Of a DNA stretch of 64,000 nt, positions 1 to 20,100 are shown one piece after another (position 1 is the stretch's first letter; each line of letters begins with the position of its first letter). Location of the stretch: assembly GCA_963693305.1 (NCBI GenBank), contig OY855914.1, positions 25,774,472 to 25,838,471 on the forward strand, written 5' to 3'. Source of the stretch: Meandrina meandrites (lineage: Eukaryota; Cnidaria; Anthozoa; Scleractinia; Meandrinidae). The notes below the pieces were generated by a model. That model ran no database searches and was not told the DNA's origin. It worked only from the letters and a program-made list of their open reading frames with translations. Made by a program: the position numbers and the translations under genes.

Positions 1-57
1 CTAGCATCCCCTCTGAAGGAGATCAGAAATACTCTTAGTCGCAAATTAATGCTATTA
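1..57 (+). repeat. SINE 3' fragment, left part (interrupted)
   Basis: The sequence ctagcatcccctctgaagga, then aatactcttagtcgc, matches the interior of the SINE copies at 5462 and 43986. The continuation of that SINE reappears at about 768, so this copy is split by an insertion. Confidence 0.65.
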
Positions 58-64
58 TTTACCT

Positions 65-228
65 ACTAGAAGATGGTTTTCCATGTTCTATAAGAAAATA
101 ATGCACGCTTGAGGTCTAGAAAAGCTGCTAGTGGATGCCCGAGCCGTTAGGCGAGGGCATTCAGCTGCTTTTCTAGACCTCAAAAGTGCATTATTTTCTT
201 ATAGGACATAGGAAAACCATCTTCTAGT
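65..228. repeat. Foldback hairpin with arms of about 65 bp
   Basis: The left arm begins ACTAGAAGATGG at 65, and its inverted copy ends CCATCTTCTAGT at 228. The arms match through ATGCACGCTTGAGGTCTAG with few mismatches and are separated by a GC-rich loop of about 30 bp. A related inverted end (tgttctataaaaaaataatg) lies at about 709-728. Confidence 0.75.
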
Positions 229-395
229 GGGTTTAGAATATAGCATAGAAATGCAAATAATTAAAAAAAAAACACTTGCGCGCGCGTGCTGATCTGAATG
301 AACAAACACTACGCCAAGAAACCTGACGACAGCAATCAAATCCATTTTAATGCTGTTTTGCAGTCGAAAGTGAATTTCTATATCGCTGTACTTAC

Positions 396-600
396 CTTGA
401 AAAACCTTTGTAGCCCTTTTTGTGTTTGCTTTTGTGCTCTTAGAGTACGATTCCGTAACAATTTTGTTTAAATCAGTGTCTTGCAAGTTTTCAAAGCGGC
501 CGCCTTCCTGGCACTCACTGCTCAACAACTCGCCAACGTCTTCATCTTCCCCGTCACCGAAACGTAATTCTTATTCAGGTGAACTTTTTTTAGCGGCCAT
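396..600 (-). pseudogene. Decayed first exon of a KIAA1958-like (DUF3504-associated) gene
   Basis: The minus strand reads MAAKKSSPE, then a TAA stop (571-573). The same frame resumes as ELRFGDGEDEDVGEL and GRFENLQDTDLNKIV, then a Lys/Thr-rich block (KSTKANTKRATKVFQ) and a donor TCAAG|GTAAG. The pattern G-R-F, then acidic, then a Thr-Lys-rich KRATKVF block resembles the start of KIAA1958-like, Crypton-derived proteins that are multicopy in corals. That identification is from memory and tentative. The in-frame stop marks it as broken. Confidence 0.4.
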
Positions 601-767
601 AATTAAGGAAATAAAATGACAACTTTAAAAGATTGTTGCCGCCATGTTTTTGAATTCGTAACGCAGCAAAAGTTGCATCCGGGGTACCGGGCTTCTATAG
701 TTTTTAGCTATGTTCTATAAAAAAATAATGCCCGCTAGAATTCCATTGCGTGTATACAGCGGCTATA

Positions 768-826
768 TTCTAAAGCCAGATAAGCTCTGGCAGTATGGTT
801 CACTTGGCTCAACACAGACTTTCAAT
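768..826 (+). repeat. SINE 3' fragment, right part (interrupted)
   Basis: The sequence gccagataagctctggcagt, then ggttcacttggctc and cagactt, matches the 3' end of the SINE at 5690-5750 and 44225-44275. It continues the fragment that stops near 57. Confidence 0.65.
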
Positions 827-1040
827 TTATATTTTTATAATATGTTGCCCCGTCTTAAACTGTACAAGTTGTGCTAGCTCTTTTGCATAGTCCCAGCTAC
901 ATACAAACACTTCATTTTTAACTTCCAAAAAGATGATACCCCCAAGTGTTATTAGACACTGTTTTTCTGATTGTAGGATTGTCCAGTCATGAAATGTGAA
1001 ACTATATTTCTTGTACCAGTCACAGAATTTTTGGTGCTAA

Positions 1041-9369
<8,329 letters not shown>

Positions 9370-9492
9370 ACCCTGCTGTTGCTTCATGTTAGAATGTAAC
9401 GAAATTTCAATCATCTTTTGTTCATTCTAAGAGCGACGGCGGGGTTATACCCTTTGCTTTGTATGTCCTTGGTACAGCCGCGACACTTCAGT

Positions 9493-9556
9493 CTGCATAA
9501 ATGACGGTCAAGTTTGTAACCCTACTGCTGGGAAAACTTCACCCGATGTTTTGTAC
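9493..9556 (+). promoter_or_regulatory. SECIS element (form 2) in the thioredoxin reductase 3' UTR
   Basis: The 5' quartet ATGAC lies at 9501-9505 and the 3' partner CGAT at 9544-9547, giving U.U, G.A, A.G and C.C pairs. The stem GGTCAAGTTT (9506-9515) pairs with AAACTTCACC (9534-9543) with one C.C mismatch. The unpaired AA is at 9518-9519, 12 nt after the quartet. A CCC/GGG mini-stem (9520-9522 with 9530-9532) caps it, which defines a form 2 SECIS. A lower, bulged helix pairs about 9494-9500 with 9549-9555. Its place about 140 nt after the UGA codon fits SBP2-dependent Sec insertion. Confidence 0.88.
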
Positions 9557-10138
9557 TCAATGACGTTCAATTTTTTTAAGAGTTAAGTCGGTGAATTCAA
9601 AGTGGTCGATGAAATATCGAAGCAAGCGTATATATCGTAAAATTGTACATTGACACTTTTTTTTCATTTTTGTTGTAAATGTGCATCAGAATTTTACTGT
9701 TCAGCTTTATAAATACATGCAGATGAATATTTATGTTCGTTGAAAAAAAAAATGGTGTAAAATGTAAAACAAATTAGTGATTTTATGAAAATGTCAAACG
9801 GGGTATTATTACAGCTTTAGTTAATCGCACTTCAGCTTTTGTATTGGAATTAAGTTATTTTGTCCGTAACTTGTATGAGAATGTGTGAAAAACGATGACT
9901 ACATTAGCGTACTTGATGTAAAGTTCAATCAGTTACAGTGAAATTAAAAAATGATTTTCGTTATAACAGTAGATCGTTTTTAGTGCGGTCTGTGGAGCCC
10001 ATTTTCCCAATTTCTTGTGTTCTCATTACGCACTTAGGATCATTCTCATCGTCAGAGCCGCCGTTCACTCTAATCCGGCGGGGCTTTTACACGAGGAACA
10101 TTTGGAACAAGTCGTTTTAGGGATCAATGATTTGTTTC

Positions 10139-10259
10139 GGCTAGATTTTAACGAAGGAAATTAAACATCTATCCAAACAAAGCCAAAAGCCAGCCAAAGG
10201 ATTTTAAGGTGATAGATTGCTTTTGTTATATTTCAAACTTCCCTTGTTAAAATCTAGCC
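10139..10259. repeat. Short TIR element of about 121 bp
   Basis: Ends GGCTAGATTTTAACGAAGG and CCCTTGTTAAAATCTAGCC are inverted copies with few mismatches, with AT-rich sequence between. It lies between the convergent TXNRD and PRKAR2 genes. Confidence 0.65.
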
Positions 10260-10871
10260 AATCAAGCCACCTGTTCCGACCTCTTTTTTCTCGTGCTAAG
10301 GCCCCGTCGGTTGAGAGAGTCGGGTGGATCTGGGGACGAGAATGATGAAGACCTCACTGTCTGGCACACGGGGAACAATACCGAATTCATGGGGGCCGTA
10401 AGAGTCCCACAGGAAAACACGAGAGATGCGTATATCGGGACGGGCGGGGAAAACGTATGGGGTGGCGATGAAATGGATCGAGGAAGCCACGGTCAATGCA
10501 AAGGAAACATTCGAGGGAACCAACTGAAACTCGTGGGTAGTTCTGTGTTCTGATTGGCTGTGCTTGCGCGTCGGCAAGTGTGGCTTCGACTCGATTTCTA
10601 CTGCCCTCTCGAGTCCGATCTTTGTAATTGATCCTTCCCGGAGGGCAGCGCGGGCTCATTTCTAGCGGCTGGTAGTCGAGCCTTCGTCAGGCACCTCTTG
10701 TTGAATCGTCCAAAATGACGGTCCATATCTAGGAGTTCCTGCGCGGGACTAAATCTCATGGGCCAAGAAAACATCACTAGCATGCCCTGGGCCTCTGTCG
10801 CTCCAACTTTTCGGCCAGATAATCACTGCGTAGAACACACAAAAGACACCGATTTTTTTTAATAAATAAGC

Positions 10872-10877
10872 TTTATT
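10872..10877 (-). terminator. Polyadenylation signal AATAAA of PRKAR2
   Basis: On the minus strand AATAAA reads here, about 310 nt after the PRKAR2 stop codon. It is the nearest canonical hexamer downstream of that gene, so the mature 3' end should fall near 10850-10865. Confidence 0.6.
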
Positions 10878-11186
10878 TACAGATGAAGTGACCAGAATAG
10901 TAATAAAACTTTTCTGATGCGTTCTTATCTCTGATGTAAGAAAGTGATTTTTTAAACAATAAATTATAATCCAATTTATTTTTCAACGCAAACACTAATC
11001 TTGGTAACAGTATTTATAAATACACAACGGAACAAACCGAATGCAATGGCAATCTTCCCGCTTAGAGTAAACTCCAAAACAAATTGCTGTCAAGTGTGCA
11101 TCACGAAAAATGATGAAACATTCTTGTCTAAAAATAGGCCATCTTTAAACAGTTCTAAAATCCTGGTGTCATTTGGATGTAAAATT

Positions 11187-14100
11187 TCACCGCAACTCGG
11201 CGTGACCTAAACCAAGTTTCTTTAGTTGCTCTTCATAGCCGTCAATGCTTCTTTTCATAATGTCCATACAAGGCCCGAGAAGTCTCTCGAAGGCGTGAAC
11301 ATCGAGAACTGAAAAGGCAAAAAAAAAAGAAAAGAAAAGAAATTCGTTTTAAACAGTTAAAGTGCCATAACAGTTAAGGTGGGGGTAAAGGTGAATTTGA
11401 GTGAAATTTTAAGAGGATAAGAGGGATAGAAGAAAGAAAATTATTTTTGGAACACCACCAGACAGTTGACCCCCACGCAAGAACACCCAAGGTTGTCAGG
11501 GGACTGTTAAGGGTGTCCATCTACTATTTTTTAACTTCAAATTCTAATTTTAAAATCACATTAAATCTTTAATATTTCTTATTTCTACAAATTTTACTAA
11601 TCCTTTGAGAAAATCTATCTCTTCCCAAACATCCCCAAAAATCACCAAAAAATTTACAAAACACCGCTAAACATATCTTTGTGGGATGAGCGGAGGGTTT
11701 TGGGAATGCTTGAAACGGGAGCGAGATATTCGGTGTAAAAACGGGCTTCAGGTGAACCCCCGCCTTAATATCGTACTCGTATTCCGATCTGAACGTCTCT
11801 GTTACCTTCAATTAAGAGGTAATGTTCTATTGTTTAGAGAGTAGGAGAAAGAAAAAATCTGAGTCCCCGACGGGAATCAAACCCATGACCACATCGGTCG
11901 AGGAGACTGGTTCCGAGTTAGGGCATTGATTCCAGATTCATGCAGGGGATTCGTGTAACTGTGCCCGGTAATTTTAGTTCTAGAATTCCAACTTCAAATT
12001 ACCCTTAGAAAATAGCCAATGACTTGAAAATCCAAAATCTTAGGCGACCAAATTCAACTGAAAGATCATAAAACAGTTGTTTGCAGATTTTGCAGTAAGA
12101 CACTACCTCTCTGGAACCTCTATTTTCATTCGCCCGTTGTAAACACTACCTCTATTGTTATTCAGGGCTAGGGGTAAATTGTTATGACTTGTTATCTATT
12201 GTTTTAAGATCCAATGAAGTAACTCGTTCCGAGAGGTAGTGGGCGACCCAGATTTTGTCGTGTTCACACCAATGCAATTTTGCATCAGTATAACGGAGTT
12301 TCCAGCTTGGTGTTAAAGACTGAAAACTGAAATTTCATGGCCTTCTATTCCCTGTTCAAACCTCGGAAAAGGCGATCAAAGTTAAGGGGCAATTTTAACA
12401 ATGCGTTTGGGTTGATACCTGCACAGACAAGGTCTCCCACTGCGTACACTGAGGCCGCACGTGGTTTGTGGGTAACGAGAGCCAGTTCACCAAAGTAACC
12501 TCCTTTCGTGCATTGTGTCAATTCCACTTCCTCTGTTAGGTCATCCTAAACAACAATTCGTACAAAGCACAATCCATTAGTCTTGGAGTGTTTTTTTTTT
12601 TCCTAACGAGCAAGAACCCTGGTCACAATGTGGTAAAAACTGTGTAGCGCCTTTAGGTAGTTTCTACGTAGAATTGTTTTTTTTTGTTTATTGGCGCTTA
12701 AATTATTTGAACGTTTAAGCGCCAATTAACAAAAAAAAAAAACAATTTTACGTAAGAACCCTGGTCATTGTGTTAACGTACCTAATCTGCGTGGGGTTTA
12801 ATGAGGGTCGTGCAGGGGTATTCTCGTGACGCGTGATTAGCTGATTTTATTTTCCGTGAAACGTGAATTTAATAAATTTATTCTTCGTGACCCGTGACCA
12901 GAATGTTTTGCGTGACACGTAAAGAGCTTGAATTAATAACCGATATTCGTGATTTCACCACTTTATTGACTTTATTTTGCGTGATTTTGAGACGCGAGAC
13001 CTCAAATGTGATCTCCGTATAATTATCGTAACGTCAAACACTCTTTGTAGAGTAAGAACAGGATAAAAGAGTATGTTTCTTTCTTATTTTCGTAATTTCT
13101 TAATCAATTTTGATTTCTTCAAACACTATTTGTAGCGTAAGAACAGGATAAGAGTACTTATTTTCGTGATTCGGGAAAATGAAATTTCAATATCCGTGAT
13201 CCGTGATTCGTTATTTTTTTTGTCCGTGAATCGTGCCAGAGACCCCCCCCCCCCCCCCCCCCCTGTACGACCCTCTTTAATAAAAGCACGCGGGATCGAC
13301 GCCGCACAGAGGCAAGGCTAATTGTTAAGCATAAGATCTTCCATCCAAAGGGGGATGAACAGTGACTTTGTGTGATAGTAAAAGCGCGCAAAGACGCATT
13401 TTATTTATTTTAAATGAACAAGCGCGTGCTGATGAAGAGACAGAAGTCTCGAAACGTCCGAGAATTCAATCATTTTTTTAGCGCATAAACAATCATACAC
13501 ACGCTATACAGCTTGTGTTTTTCAAAAGTTCGACGGTCAGGTCCTTCTAAAATCCATCTTCTCGGATAAATTTTGAGAATTTTATGCGACTGCGTCACCA
13601 AAAAAAAAAAACAAGAAAGAACGGAAGAATCCTTTCCCCGGGATCTTTCTTCTAAATACTCAAACAATGACAGAGTGACAATGATGAAGACGGATGACAT
13701 TGTGTACAAAATTGAAAACATGCCTCCTCTGTAAAACACATTGTAATCTTGGATAATAACCTGATTGCGTATCCTTATTGATGCCATTCCACTCTCGACA
13801 AAGTACATACAGTCTGCCTCGTCTCCCTGCGAATGAAAAACTAGAAATTAAGTACAGTAGAACCCTCGGGGAAGTGGCAACTGGCCGCTTTATGGAGGTT
13901 GGCCTCAGTACAAAATACAGCGTGCAAATGAATCACGGAATCACATCAAGACAACAATATTCCTGTGTTTGAATGATTTTATCAGCCGTCACTTTCTTTT
14001 TAAGACTCTTGTCTATCTGACCTTGTTCGAAAGCTAAGCCGAACATCGTATATTACCGGTACATTCTTACTGGCCGCAAAATAGGGGCAAAAACAATAGA

Positions 14101-17100
14101 AAAATGCTGATCGGGACTGTAAAAAGTTGGCCCCGCTTAATTTGATCAAAGCTCTGAACACTCTACCTGCTGAATAACACATTCTCCATCTTTGAATCTC
14201 CTGGACTGTAGCGCATCAGCTAAGTTCATTCTCTCGTACTCCTGTTGAACAAATATTCAACACTTTTTAAAATTTGATTGTAATTCCAACTTCTGCAGGC
14301 AGACACCTTAAAATCACCCCAGCCACATACAACCACTAGATTTATAACCTCCCAAAAGGGACACGCTTGGCTTTCTCCTGCAATTGAGTAGATTTGCCAC
14401 CGTGTTGGTTTAATGACCACCCCTTGGTTCTTCCTCCACATGCACCTTCAAAATCCAAGACAGCGGCCACACATTTTATGCGAAAAAAAAAAACGAGTTC
14501 TTTCTTGCCAATACCAAAAAATATCTCTGCGTTGCAGGTTAGGGGGCAGGCGGGGTAATGGGCTGTTCAACTGTATAAAGGCTTCAAGTAAGGGTTTTTG
14601 ACCATCAACAACTAATCTTAACAAATATTGATACCTTAAAAATATGACCTGGCTAACCTAGTCATGCAACTCCGGCAGAGGGTTATGTAGATGGAGTCCT
14701 TTGCAAGCACTGTGGACCTAAGGCACGAGGCATTAACTTGCAAACTTACCGTAATTTCCTTCAACATGGGAACATTCTCCAGTAAATTTTCATGAACTCT
14801 TCTCTGAGAGGGAACAAAATATCATGATCAGCCTTGCACTGCAATACTTTCCTATTAAAACTGCAATGTAACATTTACGGCTTTTGATCAATTCCTATCT
14901 TCTCTCTACATTTTTATAATAAATTCAAACAGCCAAGTTATGGGAATCAAGGAGCTGATCCCCTTTCAGACTAAGAATCATGTTCATATTCCGTGTGTGT
15001 GCTGTTTTCGGGCGATTGCACTCATATTGGTTCCATTCCCATCGATGTAAATAAAAGCCCCGACTTTCCATTTTCCCCCTTAAATTTTGTTATAGTTTTA
15101 ATAACAGCAAATTTTATTTATCACTCGTATGATTACAGAGCAAACTGGGCTCAGTTATATTCCCATTACTGACAGTACACCAAAGAATAATGTACAAATT
15201 ATTATAGAGTAGAATATTCACCTTTTTGGCTGCTGCCTTTAATAAAATCCTCCTAAACGTACTTCTGTCCTGTTAAATGATGAAAAAAATAATTATTACT
15301 ATGTTGTCAAGAGCAATAACGAGTTTTCACTGATAATGAGGTGTCCAAATGTCCATTGGTGATGTTAGCTGTGCGTTTTGAAGGAATTTCAATACATCTA
15401 ATTCGAGGCACCCCAAATTGAATAACATTTTTATAAGAATTAGTAAGTGTGATCTGATTTGACATATGGTGCAAACTGTGCTGTGGAGCCACATCGGTCA
15501 TTAGAGTTCTTCCATCAAAATCCTCACATAATTACTCATACTTAATTATAATGAAATATACTGTAAATAGGCTTGCTTATAGAAGAAAACTGCACAACAG
15601 AAATGAAATAATTATTATAACATGATTTTCAATAAAAGTTTATGCACATCCTTACCAGAGCCCAGAGAATTCCTTCAGAAGTTGCAACAATTGTTGCTGC
15701 CCTACAAGAAAAAAAAAACACATCATTGTAAATGAAATAAAATTACGGTATTTTGCTAATGAAATAAGCACAAAAAAGGGTTCATTGAAGAGGTTTGAAT
15801 ATTGTGGGCCAGCACAGACATCAAAACTGAGAAAGGTTAAGTACAGTGGTTATAAACTCCTCTTGTTGCGTCATTTAAGCTTACCTGGGTGTGTTATACA
15901 TCAATGCCAGTTCACCAAAACTTCCTTTCTCATTGTACGCCCCTACCTGTCAATCAAACAAGTTAAAATTGAACATTTAGTTTTTAATGGCCGATTATAA
16001 ACATAGGAATATGCAAGACTGAGCAAGGAGCTACACAATGTTGACTGCCAGAGAAGTGTCTGAAATACAGTCAAACCTTGATTATCCAGACTCGTGGGGG
16101 ATGGGCTTAATATTCTGGATGATCGAGAGTCCAGATAATCGAAAATATGAATATTAATTAGCCAGACGATATAGCTACGTACGTTCCATGAACACACGTT
16201 CTTGTCATCAAGCAAAAATCATTTGAAAAACTGTGTTTAATGAAGAAACACACGACATGAAATACCTGAAAAACATCAATCATTGGTGGAAATGATGTTC
16301 ATCATAATAAAGCACTAAAAATCTGGGAAGAGTTTGATGTTCCATTTCAATATGAATAGTGAGTTTACATTCAATGAAGAAAATTTTTAAAGATTTCTTG
16401 ATTTCTTTCAAAAAACTTTTCCAAAATTTGAGTGGCTTAGTTCAGGGTGCAGCTTATCTGTTGGTGTTTTCAGCAATTAATAGACGTGAAAAAAATGGGA
16501 CTAGAGAAGCAAGTCTTGATAATCAAGAAATCCAGATAATCGAGGTCGAGATAATCAAGGTCAGCATTTGTACATTTGATGGGCAATGTTTGTAAGTTCA
16601 ACTTCTTGTCCCAAAGGGTTGGTAGAGAGCAGGATCACCGTGGCTTCACCCATCTGAGCTGACAGATGGATTGAGGGATGGTCTCTTATGACATCACAAC
16701 AACACCATGTTTCCTTGCTCTGTTTTGAACCGGTGAAATGAAGACTACAACTTACAATGTACTGTACGTTGTACTGGTCGAGGCTAGCATTTTAAGCAGG
16801 AATTCGTCAAAAACCAATACATTACAGGTGCCTTTGTTGGCCTAATTTAACAATCATTGTAATCACTGCTTACCAGTTTATCTTGGCCATCAATTTTCAC
16901 ATAAATGTCAAAGACACCCCTGTCAAAGATTTAGCAACAAGATTACTATTTATAGTTAGTTAAGCTGGATAATCACTAAGATCTGAATATAGAAATCAAG
17001 GACCTAGGTACTCAAGTCCAAATAACACTTTACAACACTGTGCTGTAAAGTCACTGGGTCTGGAAGTACAGTAAACACCCACATATAAGAACCTAGTGAT

Positions 17101-20100
17101 TTAAGAACCTACAGGCTGAAATTGGGCATTTTAATACCCAAATATATAAGAACCTATTTTGGCTGGCAAAGAACAATAGGTTCTTATAAAAAAAAAACAC
17201 TCTTATTTTGTAGCCAAAATACTGGATTTTAATTGATAGAAATTGTGAAATTTCTGAGAAACACCATGAAAATTATTTGTTTAATTGAAAATCTTTTAAA
17301 TACAGAGTATAGAATACTACTGTACTACAGTAGCTCTCTGAATGGTATCACTATGACAACTCCTACAAATAAGAACCTACTAAGAACCTAATCAGCCTGA
17401 GTTCGGAAAAACTACCCCAAAATATAAGAACCCATTCAGCCTGAACCCAAAAATTCTAGGTTCTTATACGTGGGTGTTTACTGTAGTTTAAATGTGAAGA
17501 GGCTACAAAATCCCACACATACTTGTCTATGACATAAAAGTTGTCGCCGTCATCCCCTTGATCTATAACATGATCTCCAGGTTGAACTTTTTTCTCAAAC
17601 ATAGCATCAAGCACTTCATTTAGTTGTTCCTAGAAATGAAAAATAAAGTAGTCTATGAGTCCTTTGAAAATTAAAGTCTCCTCACTAGTCTTTTTAACAA
17701 TTGGATGGCAAGCTCAAAGTTTCCATTTAATGATAATATTGGATGGCGAGCCTGAGGATTCTATCGGCTGATAGTGGGAGAGGGGTAAAGCCCTGAGTCA
17801 ACTATCAAAGTCATGCAAGGACCCTGAAGAAGACTAGCTCTGTTTGTTAAAATATTGGCCAAAATAAGTTGCCCTTCTTGCCGTAGTACCAACCTTGAAA
17901 TCAATTTGGTTTTATCCCTAAATGATAAATACAAATTTAATGTGGAATAAATTGTGCATGAACTGCAGTGGAAGGAGTAAAATAATTTTAGGGGGGGCAG
18001 GGATAGCACAGTGGTGAGAGTGCTCGCTTCCCACCAATGTGGCCTGGGTTCAATTGGCCATGTTCTAAACGAGCAGGGGACTGGGTACAAACATATTTTT
18101 TCTTGGTACGAATGTTCAATATCGATTGAATTGAAAATGGGGCACGTCATCTGAAAGAGAATCCAAAAATTAGTAAATTCACCAAATTTGATGGTTATTG
18201 GTTTAAACGCAAAGGCATGGTACACTTTTAAAATAAGAGAGCTTAGTATGGATTGGAGGACGCCTGTCACTCCAATCCATACTAAGTGTACCATGCCTTT
18301 GGGCTTAAACCAATAACCATCAAATTTGGTGAATTTACTAACTTTTGGATGCTCTTTCAGATGACATGCCCCATTTTTCAATTCAATTGATATTGAATGT
18401 TTGTACCGAAGAGAAAATATGTTCGTACCCAGTCCCCTGCTCGTTTAGAACATGGCTAATTCCCGGACCGAGTGTCATATGTGGATTGAGTTTGTTTTTG
18501 GTTCTTGTCCCTGCTCCGAGGGTTTTTCCCCAGGTTCTCGGGTTTTCCTCCCTCCACAAAAACCAACACTTCTAAATTCCAATTCGATCAGGAATCGAGG
18601 GCCACAGGTTTGCCAGTCGCAAGTACTGTTACGTGCTACCCTCGTTAAACAAAGTCAATTTGTAATTAAAAAGCCTGAAAAACTTACAAGAGCAACGTTC
18701 TTAAAAAGCAAGATGTTCTTGACAGCATCATTCAGTCTCTTCCGCTGATCATCTGTTTTGGGATATACAACCTGGAAACAAAAATTATGAACATAAAAAA
18801 AAACATGAATACCACAGTATAACACCTGTACTGTACAAGGAATCTGGACTGAAATACCCTTAAAATGCACAGATTTGAACATTGCAATTTTGACAATATT
18901 AACAGAAGATAAAATACTTTGTATGCACCACATAGTTCAAATGCATTTCAATGGTTTCCCAAAAACAATGCAGCCACATGCATATCCACAAATTAAGAAA
19001 AACATAAAAACAACTCAGTGGTCATATGATAACATGCTTATCGACTAACGGCCTCTTCATATGAGCCTGGCCCGAGATCTCGCCTTACTCCTATTTCCTT
19101 TGTAAAAATTGGGATGTGTTCATATGAGAAGGCGGGCCAGCCCGGTAACCGAGATCTCGGTTTCGACAACCAAGATCTCGGCAACCAGGATGAAAATTTT
19201 CCCATATGAACACTCCAGCCCGGTTACTGGGACGAAAATGCTTTAATTTGACAAATTAGCTTCGCTTTCAAAACTGGGCGGCCAAAATGCAGGGCGCGAC
19301 AAAAGTGCTGTCCAATAGCCCTGGGCTAGTGGAATGATTCTCCGGGCTAGCGTCTTTAGATCACAGGTTGCCCGACGGGCAAGCCGGGCGGCAAGCAATT
19401 TTTTTATGGCAAATTCAGAAATAAGTGTGGAGCAAATAGTTCGTGAGGGAAAGTGAAACAGTACAAATTTTTTTCTTAGTTGAAATGAGCAATGCAATGC
19501 AGCAATGACAATGACAATGGCTTTACAGAACATGGAAGTATATTATCAGCTGTACATGTATGGATCGTTTTCACTGTCATGCAATAAAAATATAAATTGA
19601 AGAACCATTCATTGAATGAGGTCAATAAAATAGGATATTATAGAAAATAAGTAAATAAGACATCTCTCCAAGTTTTAGGTCTGTGCGTTATCCCAAACTT
19701 CAGATATTCGTCGAAATGTTTTGCACAAATTTACAGAGCCCAGTATGGATCCGCCATATTGGTGCACATCTGTGGTGCACCAATATGGCGGCCGGAAAAT
19801 ACTGTAAACATCTGGAGCTTACTTTGATCATCTAGGCCACTGATTATCTGTACTGGACAAACAAACATTTACATAAACACATTTCCTGCTACTTTAACTT
19901 CCCAAATGGCAAAAAATCGCAAGAGAAATGTATATTTTTGACAAACACGATCGTAACTGTATGTCACGCACCGCCATAACTCTAAAATTCAAAGTGCGCT
20001 GGTTTCCAAACGAAAGACCCTATTGAGCTGAAAAGTTGCAAACGGATATAATTTTAGTACTTCTTATGCCTGATGCAGATGCAAACTTTGGTGTCTCTTT

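Larger units (their letters stand above)
9370..10871. other. Convergent 3' region between TXNRD and PRKAR2
   Basis: The start is TXNRD 3' UTR with the SECIS. I see no canonical AATAAA on the + strand before 10 kb; an ATTAAA lies near 9940. A small TIR element sits at 10139-10259, and the stretch at about 10290-10790 is GC-richer. That GC-rich part contains one copy of a motif, tctggggacgag, that recurs elsewhere in the window. I see no convincing coding region here. Confidence 0.5.

Noticed and set aside
11569..11811. 80-aa minus-strand frame and a similar one at 58232-58468
   Set aside because: Their shared peptide (LAVFC-F-G) comes from the dispersed repeat present at both places.
17761..18381. 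206-aa minus-strand open frame
   Set aside because: It overlaps the foldback element and the interrupted SINE; its sequence repeats the peptide read from the other copy.
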